Shown: positions 1-8,158 of the stretch, in pieces
Layout of the letters: every line of letters begins with the position of its first letter
Position numbering within the stretch: position 1 is the stretch's first letter
Origin: JBBRVP01 sp038246785
Lineage (GTDB): Bacteria > Actinomycetota > Actinomycetes > Jiangellales > Jiangellaceae
Length of the DNA: 64,000 nucleotides
Assembly: GCA_038246785.1 (NCBI GenBank)
Contig: JBBRVP010000012.1
Span: 1 to 64,000, forward strand
Direction: 5' to 3'
The notes under the pieces: generated by a model
Seen by the model: only the letters and a program-made list of their open reading frames with translations
What the model was told of the DNA's origin: nothing
Databases searched by the model: none
Made by a program: the position numbers and the translations under genes

Positions 1-1
1 A

Positions 2-115
2 CGGCTCCCCGAACACGCCGAGGCCATGATCAAGTGGTCCATGATCGGACTCATGACCCGCCGACTCGCACCCGCCCCTGGCCGCCGAGCCTGGCAGCCA
101 GCTGCGGCCTCGTAG
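2..115 (+). mobile_element. C-terminal end of an IS5-type transposase, cut by the window edge
   Basis: Frame 2 is open from the window edge for 37 codons to a TAG at 113-115 and contains the stretch EHAEAMIKWSMIGLMTRRL. From memory this resembles the C-terminal tail of actinobacterial IS4/IS5-family DDE transposases. Only the tail is in view, so neither an intact catalytic domain nor terminal inverted repeats can be judged. The following bases, 116-242, up to the XdhC gene stop, hold no gene I can support. The assignment rests on a short match and could be wrong. Confidence 0.5.
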
Positions 116-242
116 CCGCTTTCCCAACACGTTCTAAGACCCCCGGCTGCACCGATCACATCGGGAAAGCGCGACGAGCGCAAGGGCAGCGACTGGCCGG
201 CGCACGTTCGTCGGCGCCGAGGTCGGCGACGGTGACGTGAGG

Positions 243-1376
243 TCACCGCCCGGCTGCGGAGTGCCGGTGGATCGGGCCCTGGACCTGTCCGAGCCGCCGG
301 CCGTCACCGCCCCAGTGCAGTGCCACGATCTCGGCGGCGATGCTCACGGCCGTCTCCTCCGGCGTCCGGGCTCCGATGTCGAGCCCGATCGGCGAGGACA
401 GCCGAGCCAGCTCAGCCTCGCTGACCCCGGCGTCGCGAAGCCGGGCAAGCCGATCGTCGTGGGTGCGCCGGGAGCCCATGGCGCCGACGTAGGCCACCTG
501 CGGCAGTCGCAGAGCGACCTCGAGCAGAGGCACGTCGAACTTCGGGTCATGGGTGAGCACCGTGACCACGGTGCGCCCGTCGATCCGGCCGGCGGCGGCC
601 TCGGCCGCGAGGTAGCGGTGTGGCCACTCCACGACGACCTCGTCGGCGCCCGGGAAGCGGGTGGCCGTGGCGAAGACCGGACGGGCGTCGCAGACGGTCA
701 CCTTGTAGCCGAGGAAGCTGCCCACGCTGGCCACGGCGGCAGCGAAGTCGATGGCGCCGAACACGAGCATGCGCGGCTTGGGAGCGAAGGAGGAGACGAA
801 CACGCGCATGCCCTCGCCGCGCCGCTCGCCGTCCGGTCCGTACTCCAGCGTCGCTGTCCGGCCGGCGGCGAGCAGCCCTCGCGCGTCGTCGGCCACAGCG
901 TCGTCGGCCCGCGCGGATCCGAGGCCCCCGACGGCCGACTCCGGCCGTACGACCAGCCGGCGCCCGACCCGTGAGGCGTCCGGGTGGGCGACGAGGGTGC
1001 ACACCGCCACCGGCTCCTCGGCCCCTACGTCGGCAGCGACCGCGTCGAGGTCGGGGAAGGACGCCCGGTCGACCGGCTCGACGAAGACGTCGAGGATCCC
1101 TCCGCAGGTCAGCCCGACGGCGAACGCCTGGTCGTCGCTGACGCCGTAGCGCTCCAGCACCGGCTGCCGGGACGCGAGCACCTGCTGGGCGCGCTCGTAG
1201 ACCGCACCCTCGACGCAGCCGCCGGACACCGACCCGAGCGCCTCGCCGCCGGGCAGCACGAGCATCGCCGCACCGGGGTCGCGCGGCGCGGACCGGAACG
1301 TGTCGACGACGGTGGCCATGCCGACGGTCCCGCCCGCCTCCCAGTCGCGGAGCAGGGCGGCGAGGACCTCACGCAC
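243..1376 (-). CDS. XdhC/CoxI-family molybdenum hydroxylase maturation protein
   Basis: This 377-residue protein has the two-part XdhC/CoxI layout. The N-terminal domain carries SGGCVEG at residues 51-57 and LTCGG at 89-93, whose cysteines are characteristic of the family. The C-terminal Rossmann-like domain (about 205-350) includes the conserved YVGAMGSRRTHDDR. Family members bind and sulfurate molybdenum cofactor for insertion into xanthine dehydrogenase or CO-dehydrogenase-type enzymes in the cytoplasm. The GTG start lies 8 bases inside the end of the VWA gene, so it is the last visible gene of a translationally coupled operon. No structural hydroxylase subunits are in view. Confidence 0.9.
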   Translation of the reverse strand: MREVLAALLRDWEAGGTVGMATVVDTFRSAPRDPGAAMLVLPGGEALGSVSGGCVEGAVYERAQQVLASRQPVLERYGVSDDQAFAVGLTCGGILDVFVEPVDRASFPDLDAVAADVGAEEPVAVCTLVAHPDASRVGRRLVVRPESAVGGLGSARADDAVADDARGLLAAGRTATLEYGPDGERRGEGMRVFVSSFAPKPRMLVFGAIDFAAAVASVGSFLGYKVTVCDARPVFATATRFPGADEVVVEWPHRYLAAEAAAGRIDGRTVVTVLTHDPKFDVPLLEVALRLPQVAYVGAMGSRRTHDDRLARLRDAGVSEAELARLSSPIGLDIGARTPEETAVSIAAEIVALHWGGDGRRLGQVQGPIHRHSAAGR

Positions 1377-2502
1377 GAGCGATCACCTCCACGAGGTCCT
1401 CGAAGGTGGCGAGGCTGTGCCCGGCGAGGAAGTCGTCAACATGCGGCAACGCCGCCGCCACGCCGGCCTGCACCGGCAGGTAGCCCGCCTTGCCGCGGTG
1501 GGGGTTGACCCAGACGAGGCGGTGGGCGAGCCGGCGCAGCCGGGCCACCTGCTCGGCGAGCAGCCGCGGATCGCCACGCTCCCAGCCGTCGCTGCACACG
1601 ACGACCACGGCACCGCGAGCCGAGCCGCGCTGCCCCCAGCGGTCGGCGAAGGCCCGCAGCACCTCACCGAGCCGGGTTCCGCCCGACCAGTCGGCGATCT
1701 GCTCCCCGGCGGCCCGCAGCGCGGCGTCCGGGTCGCGCTGGCGCAGCGCGGGACTGACCCGGGTGAGCCGGGTCCCCATCGTGAACACCTCCACGCGGCG
1801 CGGGTCACGCCGGGTGAGCACTTGCGCGAGGCGGAGCAGCGCGTCGGCGTACGGCGACATCGAGCCCGACACGTCGAGCAGCAGGACGACGCGGCGCGGC
1901 CGCTGCGCGCGGCGCCGGTAGGCGATCCGGCCGGGCTCCCCCGCGCGCCGGAGCTGGTCGCGCATGGTCGCCCGGCCGTCGACCTGGCCGCGCCGCGCCG
2001 GGCGGCGCCGCGCCGACGACCGCAGCGGCAGCCGTACCCGCAGCGCCGTGAACATCGCGGCCAGCTCGGCCCGGTCGGCGGCCGACAACTCGGCCAGGTC
2101 GCGGTGGCGCAGCACCTCGGTGGCGCTGGCCAGCGCGCGGACAGGCTCGGCATGCTGCTCCCCCGACGCGGCACCGGCGGGGGGCTCGCCCAGCGCGGCG
2201 TCGACGACGACCTGCCGGCGGCGCGGCACGGGTATGCCCGGGTCGGCCCGTAGCCCGCCGAACCACGACTCGAAGGCGCGCGCGTAGACGCCGAGGTGGT
2301 CGGGCTCGCCACACAGCGTGGCCCGCCCGGCCCAGTAGACGCCCCGCCGTGAGTCCGCGCCGACCTCGGCCGCGGCGGTGAGGAAGGCGACCGTGCGGTC
2401 GCTGGTGACCGGCAGCCCCGCCGCCCGCAGCACGCGGGTGAAGCCGACGAGCAGCTCGTCGACGCCGGTTTCGGAAGGGCTGGCCGGCCCGGTGGTGGGC
2501 AC
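1369..2502 (-). CDS. VWA-domain protein of the CoxE family
   Basis: The protein is 377 residues. It has an N-terminal region typical of CoxE and a C-terminal von Willebrand A domain with the MIDAS motif DVSGS at residues 210-214. I chose the GTG at 2500-2502, two bases after the MoxR stop; reading further upstream gives only an out-of-family, arginine-rich translation of the MoxR gene. CoxE acts with the AAA+ ATPase CoxD in assembling the Cu-S-Mo site of aerobic CO dehydrogenase and in related maturation systems. The MoxR - VWA - XdhC order matches coxD-coxE-coxF. Confidence 0.88.
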   Translation of the reverse strand: MPTTGPASPSETGVDELLVGFTRVLRAAGLPVTSDRTVAFLTAAAEVGADSRRGVYWAGRATLCGEPDHLGVYARAFESWFGGLRADPGIPVPRRRQVVVDAALGEPPAGAASGEQHAEPVRALASATEVLRHRDLAELSAADRAELAAMFTALRVRLPLRSSARRRPARRGQVDGRATMRDQLRRAGEPGRIAYRRRAQRPRRVVLLLDVSGSMSPYADALLRLAQVLTRRDPRRVEVFTMGTRLTRVSPALRQRDPDAALRAAGEQIADWSGGTRLGEVLRAFADRWGQRGSARGAVVVVCSDGWERGDPRLLAEQVARLRRLAHRLVWVNPHRGKAGYLPVQAGVAAALPHVDDFLAGHSLATFEDLVEVIARA

Positions 2503-2504
2503 GG

Positions 2505-3476
2505 CTAGCCGGCCAGCAGCCGGTCGAGCGAGGCGCGCACCCGGTCGGCGTCCTCGCGGTACTTCAGCACCGCTCCGAGCGTGGCCGCTGCCGAGGCGAC
2601 GTCGAGGTCGCGCCGCCCGAGCTCGGTCAGGGCGCGGGCCCAGTCGAGGCTCTCCGCGACGCCGGGCGGCTTGAGCAGGTCGACCTCGTCGCGCATGCGG
2701 TGGACCGCCGCGGCGACCTGCCGGGCGAGCGTGCCGGGGAGGTCCGGGAGCCGGGTGCGGAGGATCTCGACCTCCCGGGACACCGTGGGGTGCCCGAGCC
2801 AGGCGTACAGGCAGCGCCGCTTCAGCGCGTCGTGCAGCTCGCGGGTGCGGTTGGAGGTGAGCACGACGAGCGGCGGGTGCTCCGCGCGCACGGTGCCCAG
2901 CTCGGGGATGGTGACCGCGCCGGTGGAGAGGACCTCGAGCAGGAACGCCTCGAACTCGTCGTCGGCCCGGTCGACCTCGTCGACCAGCAGGACGCTGGGT
3001 GGCTCGCGCAGCGCCTGCAGCACCGGGCGGGCGAGCAGGAAGCGCTCGTCGAAGACCGACCGCTCCAGCGCCTCGACGTCGACGGACGAGCCGTCGGCAC
3101 GCGCCGCCTCGGCTGCCCGAAGGTGCAGCACCTGGCGCGGGAAGTCCCAGTCGTAGAGGGCCTGCGAGGCGTCGATGCCCTCGTAGCACTGCAGCCGGAC
3201 CAGCTGCGCGCTCAGGGCCTGGGCGAGGGCCTCGGCGAGCGCGGTCTTCCCGGTGCCGGGCTCGCCCTCGAGCAGCAGCGGTCGATGCATCCGCAGGCCC
3301 AGCCAGGCGGTGGTGGCCAGGCCCTCGTCCGCGAGGTAACCGGTCCCGCGCAGCGCGCGAGCCAGCGCGGCCGGGTCGGCGGGGACCGCCAGGTCGGCGG
3401 GGGCCGCCGGGTCGGCCGCGACCAGCGGCTCCGCGGCGGGCGCCGCTGCCTCGTCGCGCTCCATGGCCCCCATCAT
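2505..3476 (-). CDS. MoxR-family AAA+ ATPase (CoxD-like)
   Basis: This 323-residue AAA+ ATPase has Walker A GEPGTGKT at residues 71-78 and Walker B VLLVDEVD at about 163-170, followed by sensor-type sequence (VVLTSNRTREL). MoxR ATPases work with VWA-domain partners as metal-centre chaperones, and the VWA gene follows directly. Its ATG overlaps the mobA-like stop as ATGA, so translation is probably coupled. A second ATG four codons in (3464) is a possible alternative start. Confidence 0.9.
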   Translation of the reverse strand: MMGAMERDEAAAPAAEPLVAADPAAPADLAVPADPAALARALRGTGYLADEGLATTAWLGLRMHRPLLLEGEPGTGKTALAEALAQALSAQLVRLQCYEGIDASQALYDWDFPRQVLHLRAAEAARADGSSVDVEALERSVFDERFLLARPVLQALREPPSVLLVDEVDRADDEFEAFLLEVLSTGAVTIPELGTVRAEHPPLVVLTSNRTRELHDALKRRCLYAWLGHPTVSREVEILRTRLPDLPGTLARQVAAAVHRMRDEVDLLKPPGVAESLDWARALTELGRRDLDVASAAATLGAVLKYREDADRVRASLDRLLAG

Positions 3477-4099
3477 GGCGCGCCGGGCCGGTCGTCGGGC
3501 CGCTCAGGAACGCTGTCGGTCAGCTGGTCCACGTCGCGGCCGTCGGCGAGGTCCGCGCACTCGACCCTGAGGACGGCGCCGGCAGACATCGCCTCCCGGA
3601 GGTAGTCGCGGGCCCCGCGATCACCGACCGCGGCGGCACAGATGCCGGCCCAGTGCTCCCGGCCCAGGAGGACCGGGTGCCCGGGCAGCCCGGCGTACGT
3701 CGCCTGCACGAGCACGCCGGCAGCCTCCGGTCCGGCCCGGGCGGCGACGCGGCGGACCGCGTCGGCAGTGAGCCCAGGGGTGTCGACGAGCACGACGGCG
3801 GCGGCCTGCGGCACCGGGTCCAGGTCCTGGAGGGCGCCAAGCCCGGCCCGCAACGAGGCCCCCATGCCCTCCGACCAGCGGTCGGCGAGCACGACCCGCA
3901 CCTGTGAAGGCAGCAGGGCGCTCACCTCGCCGGCCGCCGCACCCACGACGACCACCACCGGCGCGCAGCCGGCCTCGAGCAGCGCCTGTGTCCGGGCCAC
4001 TACCCAGAGGACGCCGTCGACGCCGCGGACCAGCGCCTTGGGCCGACCCATCCGCCGGCCGGCGCCGGCGGCGAGCAGCAGCCCGGCCACCGTCGTCAC
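3473..4099 (-). CDS. Molybdenum cofactor nucleotidyltransferase-like protein (MobA/MocA family)
   Basis: The 208-residue protein opens with the GT-A nucleotidyltransferase signature LAAGAGRRMGRPKAL at about residues 9-23, used to bind NTP, and has the VVLVDTPG acidic motif in mid-chain. Family members transfer CMP or GMP to molybdopterin. Lying first in the operon before MoxR, VWA and XdhC, it probably makes the dinucleotide cofactor for a xanthine- or CO-dehydrogenase-type enzyme. GTG start at 4097-4099. A functionally unrelated NTP transferase of the same fold cannot be excluded from sequence alone. Confidence 0.82.
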   Translation of the reverse strand: MTTVAGLLLAAGAGRRMGRPKALVRGVDGVLWVVARTQALLEAGCAPVVVVVGAAAGEVSALLPSQVRVVLADRWSEGMGASLRAGLGALQDLDPVPQAAAVVLVDTPGLTADAVRRVAARAGPEAAGVLVQATYAGLPGHPVLLGREHWAGICAAAVGDRGARDYLREAMSAGAVLRVECADLADGRDVDQLTDSVPERPDDRPGAP

Positions 4100-4106
4100 G
4101 CCGGGG

Positions 4107-4112
4107 ACAGTA
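4107..4112 (-). promoter_or_regulatory. Putative -10 hexamer of the mobA-moxR-VWA-xdhC operon
   Basis: On the minus strand TACTGT ends seven bases before the GTG start of the mobA-like gene, and there is no Shine-Dalgarno sequence in between. This fits a leaderless transcript. No convincing -35 box is visible. Confidence 0.45.
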
Positions 4113-4167
4113 GACCGGCGTTCAGGTCGCGAGCGGCCACCCGGCCGGCATAAAGCTCAGACGAGGC

Positions 4168-4234
4168 GGGAGTTGATCACGTTAACGTGATCAACTCCCC
4201 CTACCCGCGCCCTGCAGGAGACGGGAAGGGGGAG
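4168..4234 (+). repeat. 67-bp dispersed palindromic element, copy 1
   Basis: Bases 4168-4199 form a perfect 32-bp palindrome centred on GTTAAC. A second stem pairs 4195-4207 with 4222-4234 (12 of 13 pairs) around a loop containing CCCTGCAGG. The two structures share bases 4195-4199 and so exclude each other. A second copy lies at 35680-35746 in the opposite orientation with 62 of 67 positions identical. It sits in the gap between the minus-strand genes ending at 4289 and starting at 4099. Confidence 0.9.
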
Positions 4235-4288
4235 TACGGCGCGGGAAGGGCCTCCACGCGGCGCCGGAGATCACTGACGGGCGGTGCC

Positions 4289-4666
4289 TCAGCGCGTCTG
4301 GTCCGCCAGACCCTCGGTCGGCCCGTCCTCGATGCCGGTCACCTCGTCACCGCTCACGGTCATCCCCGTTGCCTCCGAGGACGCGGGGTAGCGCGCAGAG
4401 CTGAACGGCGGCGTCTGCGGGGCCTCGGCCACCGCGTCGCCCGCGCCGTAGAAAGCGCTGTCGCGCTCGACCTGAGCGAGGTCGTCAAGCCCGGCGTCGG
4501 TGCGCTCGGTCGGATCGGCCGGGCCCATCGGCGCCGTGCCCGCCTGCGGCTCCTCCCCCGTGGGCGCGTAGGTGTTCCGCGCGCTGGTCAGGGCGGGGTC
4601 GTTGCCGGCGGAATCGTGGCCAGCCGGGTCGTTGCCGGCGGAGTCGTGGTCGGCGGGGTCGTTCAT
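4289..4666 (-). CDS. Hypothetical acidic protein with N-terminal decapeptide repeats
   Basis: This 125-residue protein has no family I recognise. It is rich in Asp, Glu, Ala, Pro and Gly and is probably largely disordered. The N-terminus carries two copies of a 10-residue unit (consensus NDPAxHDSAG) encoded by a 30-bp DNA tandem repeat. No signal peptide or membrane segment is visible. A TAGCGT hexamer seven bases upstream supports the ATG start. The gene stands alone between repeat element copy 1 and the amidohydrolase gene. Confidence 0.6.
   Translation of the reverse strand: MNDPADHDSAGNDPAGHDSAGNDPALTSARNTYAPTGEEPQAGTAPMGPADPTERTDAGLDDLAQVERDSAFYGAGDAVAEAPQTPPFSSARYPASSEATGMTVSGDEVTGIEDGPTEGLADQTR
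4596..4655 (-). repeat. 30-bp tandem repeat inside the hypothetical gene
   Basis: Two adjacent 30-bp units (4596-4625 and 4626-4655) differ at only a few positions and are followed by a partial third unit to 4666. They keep the reading frame and encode the decapeptide repeat at the protein N-terminus. Copy number could vary between strains. Confidence 0.75.
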
Positions 4667-4673
4667 GCCGGCG

Positions 4674-4679
4674 ACGCTA
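4674..4679 (-). promoter_or_regulatory. Putative -10 hexamer for the repeat-containing hypothetical gene
   Basis: TAGCGT on the minus strand ends seven bases before the ATG at 4666, with no ribosome-binding site between. Confidence 0.42.
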
Positions 4680-4718
4680 CCCGCGGGCCCACGCGGTCAC
4701 ACCGCCCCCGAACGGCGG

Positions 4719-6329
4719 CTACTCCCCCTCGGCGACGAGCCGGCCGCCGACGACGGTGGCCTGCACCCGCAGCGAGTCCAACTCGTCAGGGTCGACCCCG
4801 AACGGGTCCGCCGAGACCGCGACGAGATCCGCGGCGGCGCCCGGCCGCAGGGTGCCGACGACCCCGTCCTGCCCGGCGAGCCACGCTGCATCGACGGTGA
4901 GAGCGTCGAGCGCCGCGCCGACGTCTAGCCGCTCGGAGGGTCCGAGCACGGCGCCGCTCGAGGTCCGCCGCGTCACCGCGGTCGCCAGTGTCCGCAGCGG
5001 GTCCAGAGGCGTCACCGGGCAGTCGGAGTGCAGGCCGAAGCGCAGCCCGAGCCGGCGAGCCGTCCCCGCGGCATCCAGCGACGCGGCCCGCTGCGGGCCG
5101 AGGAACCGGTCACGGTGCCGGTCGCCCCAGTACCGCACGTGGTTGACGAAGAACGACACCCCGAGCCCGAGGTCGCGCAGCCGGCGCAGGTCCTCCGGCG
5201 CGCTCACCTGCCCGTGCTCGACCCGGTGGCCGGCCGCATCGGCAGGGCAGCGGTACGGCGCTGCCGCGAGTGCGTCGAGACTCGCCCGCAGCGCCGCGTC
5301 CCCGTTGGCGTGTACGGCGACCTGCCAGCCACCCCCGGCCAGCCGGCGCACGCGGTCCGCGAGCTCCGCCGGGTCGTGGAGCAGCTCACCGCGGACTCCG
5401 GGCGCACAGGCGTACGGCGCCAACAGGGCCGCGGACAGCCCCTGGATCGAGCCGTCCGACCACAGCTTGGCCCCGCGGAGCCAGAAGCGGTCGGCCGGCC
5501 CGCCGGACGGCGCCAGCGACGGGTCGGCCAGCGCGAGGTCGCCCCGCAGGTAGCCGACCACGCGCACCGGCAGGACGTCAGCGGCGCCGCGGTAGGCCGC
5601 CAGTTCCTCGGCTCCGACCGCCAGCCCCACCGCCAGGTCGTGCACGGTCGTCGCGCCGCGCCGGGCGGCCAGCCGGAGCCCGCGTCCGAGCGCCGCGCGC
5701 AGCTGCACCGGGTCGGGTGCCGGCAGCGCGTCGAGGACGCGTTGCACGGCGCTCATGCCCCCGGCCAGGCCGGTCAGGTCCCCGTACTCGTCGCGGAGGA
5801 AGCCGTCGGGGGCATCAATGCCGCGGAGCCCGAGCCTGCGCAGCCCGGCCGTGTTGACCGCCACGAAGTGCATCGACAGGTGGCTCACCGCGATCGGCAC
5901 CTGCACGGACACTTCGTCGAGGTCGTGGCGGGTGAGGTGGCGGTCCTCGGCGAGCAGCGTGTCGTCGTACCCCCAGCCGCGCAGCCAGCCGTCGGCACCC
6001 GCCGCGCCGCCGACACCGGCCCCGGCGTCGACCGCGGCCCCGGCCCGCAGCGTGCGCACGACCGCTGGGATGTCGGCGCACGGCGGCGTACGGCAGTCCA
6101 CCCACTGCTCGGTCAGCCCGACCTGCACCGGGTGTACGTGCGATTCGACGAAGCCGGGCAGCACTGTCGCGCCGGGCAGGTCCCACCGCCGCGGCCGCAC
6201 CGCCGCGGCGGCCACCTCGGCGCGGGTCCCCGCCGCGACGACGTACCCGTCGCGCATCAGCAACGCCTCGACCGGCACCCACGGCCGCCCCACGTGGACG
6301 CGGTCGGCGGTGACGACGAGGTCGCTCAC
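4719..6329 (-). CDS. Amidohydrolase family protein (YtcJ-like)
   Basis: This 536-residue protein has the amidohydrolase-3 layout. It has an N-terminal beta-sandwich segment, the metal-binding GFVESHVHP (His64 and His66) and the C-terminal LHSDCPVTPLDPL with the catalytic-site Asp. YtcJ-type enzymes hydrolyse amide or imide bonds, but their substrates are mostly unknown and the sequence gives no clue here. It lies downstream of the P450 gene with a 4-base overlap, so the two are probably cotranscribed. No signal peptide is present, so it should act in the cytoplasm. Confidence 0.88.
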   Translation of the reverse strand: MSDLVVTADRVHVGRPWVPVEALLMRDGYVVAAGTRAEVAAAAVRPRRWDLPGATVLPGFVESHVHPVQVGLTEQWVDCRTPPCADIPAVVRTLRAGAAVDAGAGVGGAAGADGWLRGWGYDDTLLAEDRHLTRHDLDEVSVQVPIAVSHLSMHFVAVNTAGLRRLGLRGIDAPDGFLRDEYGDLTGLAGGMSAVQRVLDALPAPDPVQLRAALGRGLRLAARRGATTVHDLAVGLAVGAEELAAYRGAADVLPVRVVGYLRGDLALADPSLAPSGGPADRFWLRGAKLWSDGSIQGLSAALLAPYACAPGVRGELLHDPAELADRVRRLAGGGWQVAVHANGDAALRASLDALAAAPYRCPADAAGHRVEHGQVSAPEDLRRLRDLGLGVSFFVNHVRYWGDRHRDRFLGPQRAASLDAAGTARRLGLRFGLHSDCPVTPLDPLRTLATAVTRRTSSGAVLGPSERLDVGAALDALTVDAAWLAGQDGVVGTLRPGAAADLVAVSADPFGVDPDELDSLRVQATVVGGRLVAEGE

Positions 6330-7741
6330 GACGGACGCGGGGTACGATCGCGCACGAGCAGCGGCAGCCCGCCAGCGGGCCGCAGCGTCACCCGGGCGTT
6401 CACTCGCGGGACCGCCCGCACGCCGGGAGCCGGCGCCACCTCGAAGCGCTGGCCCAGCACCGCCAGCAGCGCCACGGACTCGACGAGGGCCATGTCACGC
6501 CCGATGCACAGCCGCGGCCCGGCGCCGAACGGCGCGTACGCCGAGCGCACGACGCAGGCGCGCCGCTCCCCCACCCAGCGACCCGGGTCGAACCGCTCCG
6601 GCTGCGACCAGGCGGCGGGATGGCGATGCAACGCGTACGGGCTGGTGATCACTGTCGCCCCGGCGGGCAGCCCGAAGCCGCCGAGCGAGTCGGGCGCCAG
6701 TGCCCGCCGGGTCACCACCCAGGCCGGCGGGTAGAGCCGCAGCGCTTCGTCGACCACGGCCCGCGTCCACTGCAGCGCTGGCCAGTCCTCCCAGGCCGGC
6801 GGGCGGCCTCCGAGGACGGCGTCGAGCTCGGCGTGCATCGCCTCCTGCACGCGCGGGTGCGTCGCGAGCAGCCACCAGGTCCAGGTCAGTGCCGAGGCCA
6901 CCGTCTCGTGGCCGGCGACGACGAGGGTCACCACCTCGTCGCGTACGGCGCGGTCGTCAATGACGCCGTCGTCGCGGGCGGCGAGCAGGAGGGCGAGCGC
7001 GTCGTCGGCGGGTCCGTCCCCGTGGCGGCGACGGGCGACCATCTCCGCCACGACGGTATCGATCGTGCGCAGCGCTCGGCGCAGCCGCAGGTTGCCCGGC
7101 GTGGGCACCGACGCCGGCGGCAGCCAGGGCGAGCGCGCGCGAACGACGACGCGGTCCAGCGCGGTCACCACGGCCCGGGCGAGCGGGTCGGCCTCCGAGC
7201 GCAGGTCAGCCGAGAACACCGCCGACCCCACCACCTCCAGCGCGGCGCGCATCATCGCGGCGTCGACGTCGACGACGGCCGGCGCCGTGTCGAGGCGGCC
7301 AGACCATGCCCGCGCCACCCGCTCGGCGGCGGAGACCGTGTGGGCCAGCACGCCGGGCAACCGTCGGGCGTGGAACGCCGGCTGGACGAGCCGCCGACGC
7401 TCGCGCCACGTCGGCGGATCGGAGACCAGCAGCCCCTCCCCAGTGACCAGCGCCAGCGTGTCGTACTGCACGGTGCGCTTGCCGTAGGACTGGTGGTTGT
7501 CCTGCAGCACCCGACGCACCTGGTCCGGCCCGTCGACGAACCACACCGGCGAGCCGGGCAACGGGAAGGCGACCACGTCGCCCCAGCGCTGGCGGCAGGA
7601 GAGCAGGTACGTGAGGGGGTCGCGCAGCATGCCAGGCAGCTCACGCAGCATGTCGCGCGGCTGCGGACCCGGCGGACCCGGCGGGCCCGGCGCGGCACCC
7701 GGCGACGGGCGAGCCGGGGAGACGCTCACCTCGGCGCCCAC
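6326..7741 (-). CDS. Cytochrome P450
   Basis: With the GTG at 7741 the protein is 471 residues, usual for a bacterial P450. It shows the proline-rich N-terminal hinge, the I-helix oxygen-activation motif AGHETVAS, the ExxR motif in DEALRLYPP, and the heme-thiolate loop FGAGPRLCIG. Reading upstream of 7741 runs into the GroES-like gene in another frame and is not credible. A second GTG at 7729 is also possible. No ferredoxin partner gene is adjacent. The overlap with the amidohydrolase suggests a shared, unidentified catabolic or modification role. Confidence 0.93.
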   Translation of the reverse strand: MGAEVSVSPARPSPGAAPGPPGPPGPQPRDMLRELPGMLRDPLTYLLSCRQRWGDVVAFPLPGSPVWFVDGPDQVRRVLQDNHQSYGKRTVQYDTLALVTGEGLLVSDPPTWRERRRLVQPAFHARRLPGVLAHTVSAAERVARAWSGRLDTAPAVVDVDAAMMRAALEVVGSAVFSADLRSEADPLARAVVTALDRVVVRARSPWLPPASVPTPGNLRLRRALRTIDTVVAEMVARRRHGDGPADDALALLLAARDDGVIDDRAVRDEVVTLVVAGHETVASALTWTWWLLATHPRVQEAMHAELDAVLGGRPPAWEDWPALQWTRAVVDEALRLYPPAWVVTRRALAPDSLGGFGLPAGATVITSPYALHRHPAAWSQPERFDPGRWVGERRACVVRSAYAPFGAGPRLCIGRDMALVESVALLAVLGQRFEVAPAPGVRAVPRVNARVTLRPAGGLPLLVRDRTPRPS

Positions 7742-7757
7742 ACAGGCAGCGGGGCCC

Positions 7758-8084
7758 TCACAGGTACAGGCCGGTCTGCCCGTCCCCGTCGAGTCGCTCG
7801 GAAGCAACGGCGTGCAGGTCGCGCTCGCGCAGCAGGACGTAGCTCTCGCCGCGCACCTCGACCTCGGCGCGCTCCTCCGGGTCGAACAGGACGCGGTCGC
7901 CGATCTCGACGGTGCGCACGTGGGCGCCGACGGCCGCGACCCGGGCCCAGGACAGCCGGCGTCCCATCGTGGCCGTCGCCGGGATGACGATGCCGGCCGT
8001 GGACCGGCGCTCGCCCGCCTCGCCGTCGACGGCGACGAGGACCCGGTCGTGCAGCATCTGGATCGGGAGCTTGTCGACGGCCAC
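7758..8084 (-). CDS. GroES-like cochaperonin-fold protein
   Basis: The 108-residue protein (GTG at 8084) has the Cpn10 beta-barrel pattern: PIQMLHDRVLV at the start, a GIVIPATAT mobile-loop-like segment, and GDRVLFDPEERAEVE. It is not the main groES, since no groEL follows. Stand-alone GroES-like proteins of this type recur in actinobacteria without known function. The 16-base gap to the P450 gene suggests cotranscription, perhaps by chance of operon growth. An alternative upstream start at 8162 would add an unlikely proline/arginine-rich tail. Confidence 0.85.
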   Translation of the reverse strand: MAVDKLPIQMLHDRVLVAVDGEAGERRSTAGIVIPATATMGRRLSWARVAAVGAHVRTVEIGDRVLFDPEERAEVEVRGESYVLLRERDLHAVASERLDGDGQTGLYL

Positions 8085-8090
8085 GGACCG

Positions 8091-8096
8091 AGGGTA
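8091..8096 (-). promoter_or_regulatory. Putative -10 hexamer for GroES-like/P450/amidohydrolase genes
   Basis: TACCCT on the minus strand ends exactly six bases before the GTG at 8084. It supports that start and implies a transcript beginning at or next to the start codon. Confidence 0.55.
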
Positions 8097-8158
8097 CGGC
8101 TCACCAGCCCCAGGTGCCGGGCCCCGCCGGACCGGCGACACACCAGGGGGCAGCCGCG

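Noticed and set aside
1369..3189. 606-codon minus-strand frame as one large gene
   Set aside because: Only its second half (from 2502) shows family motifs; the first half is an arginine-rich out-of-frame reading of the MoxR gene.
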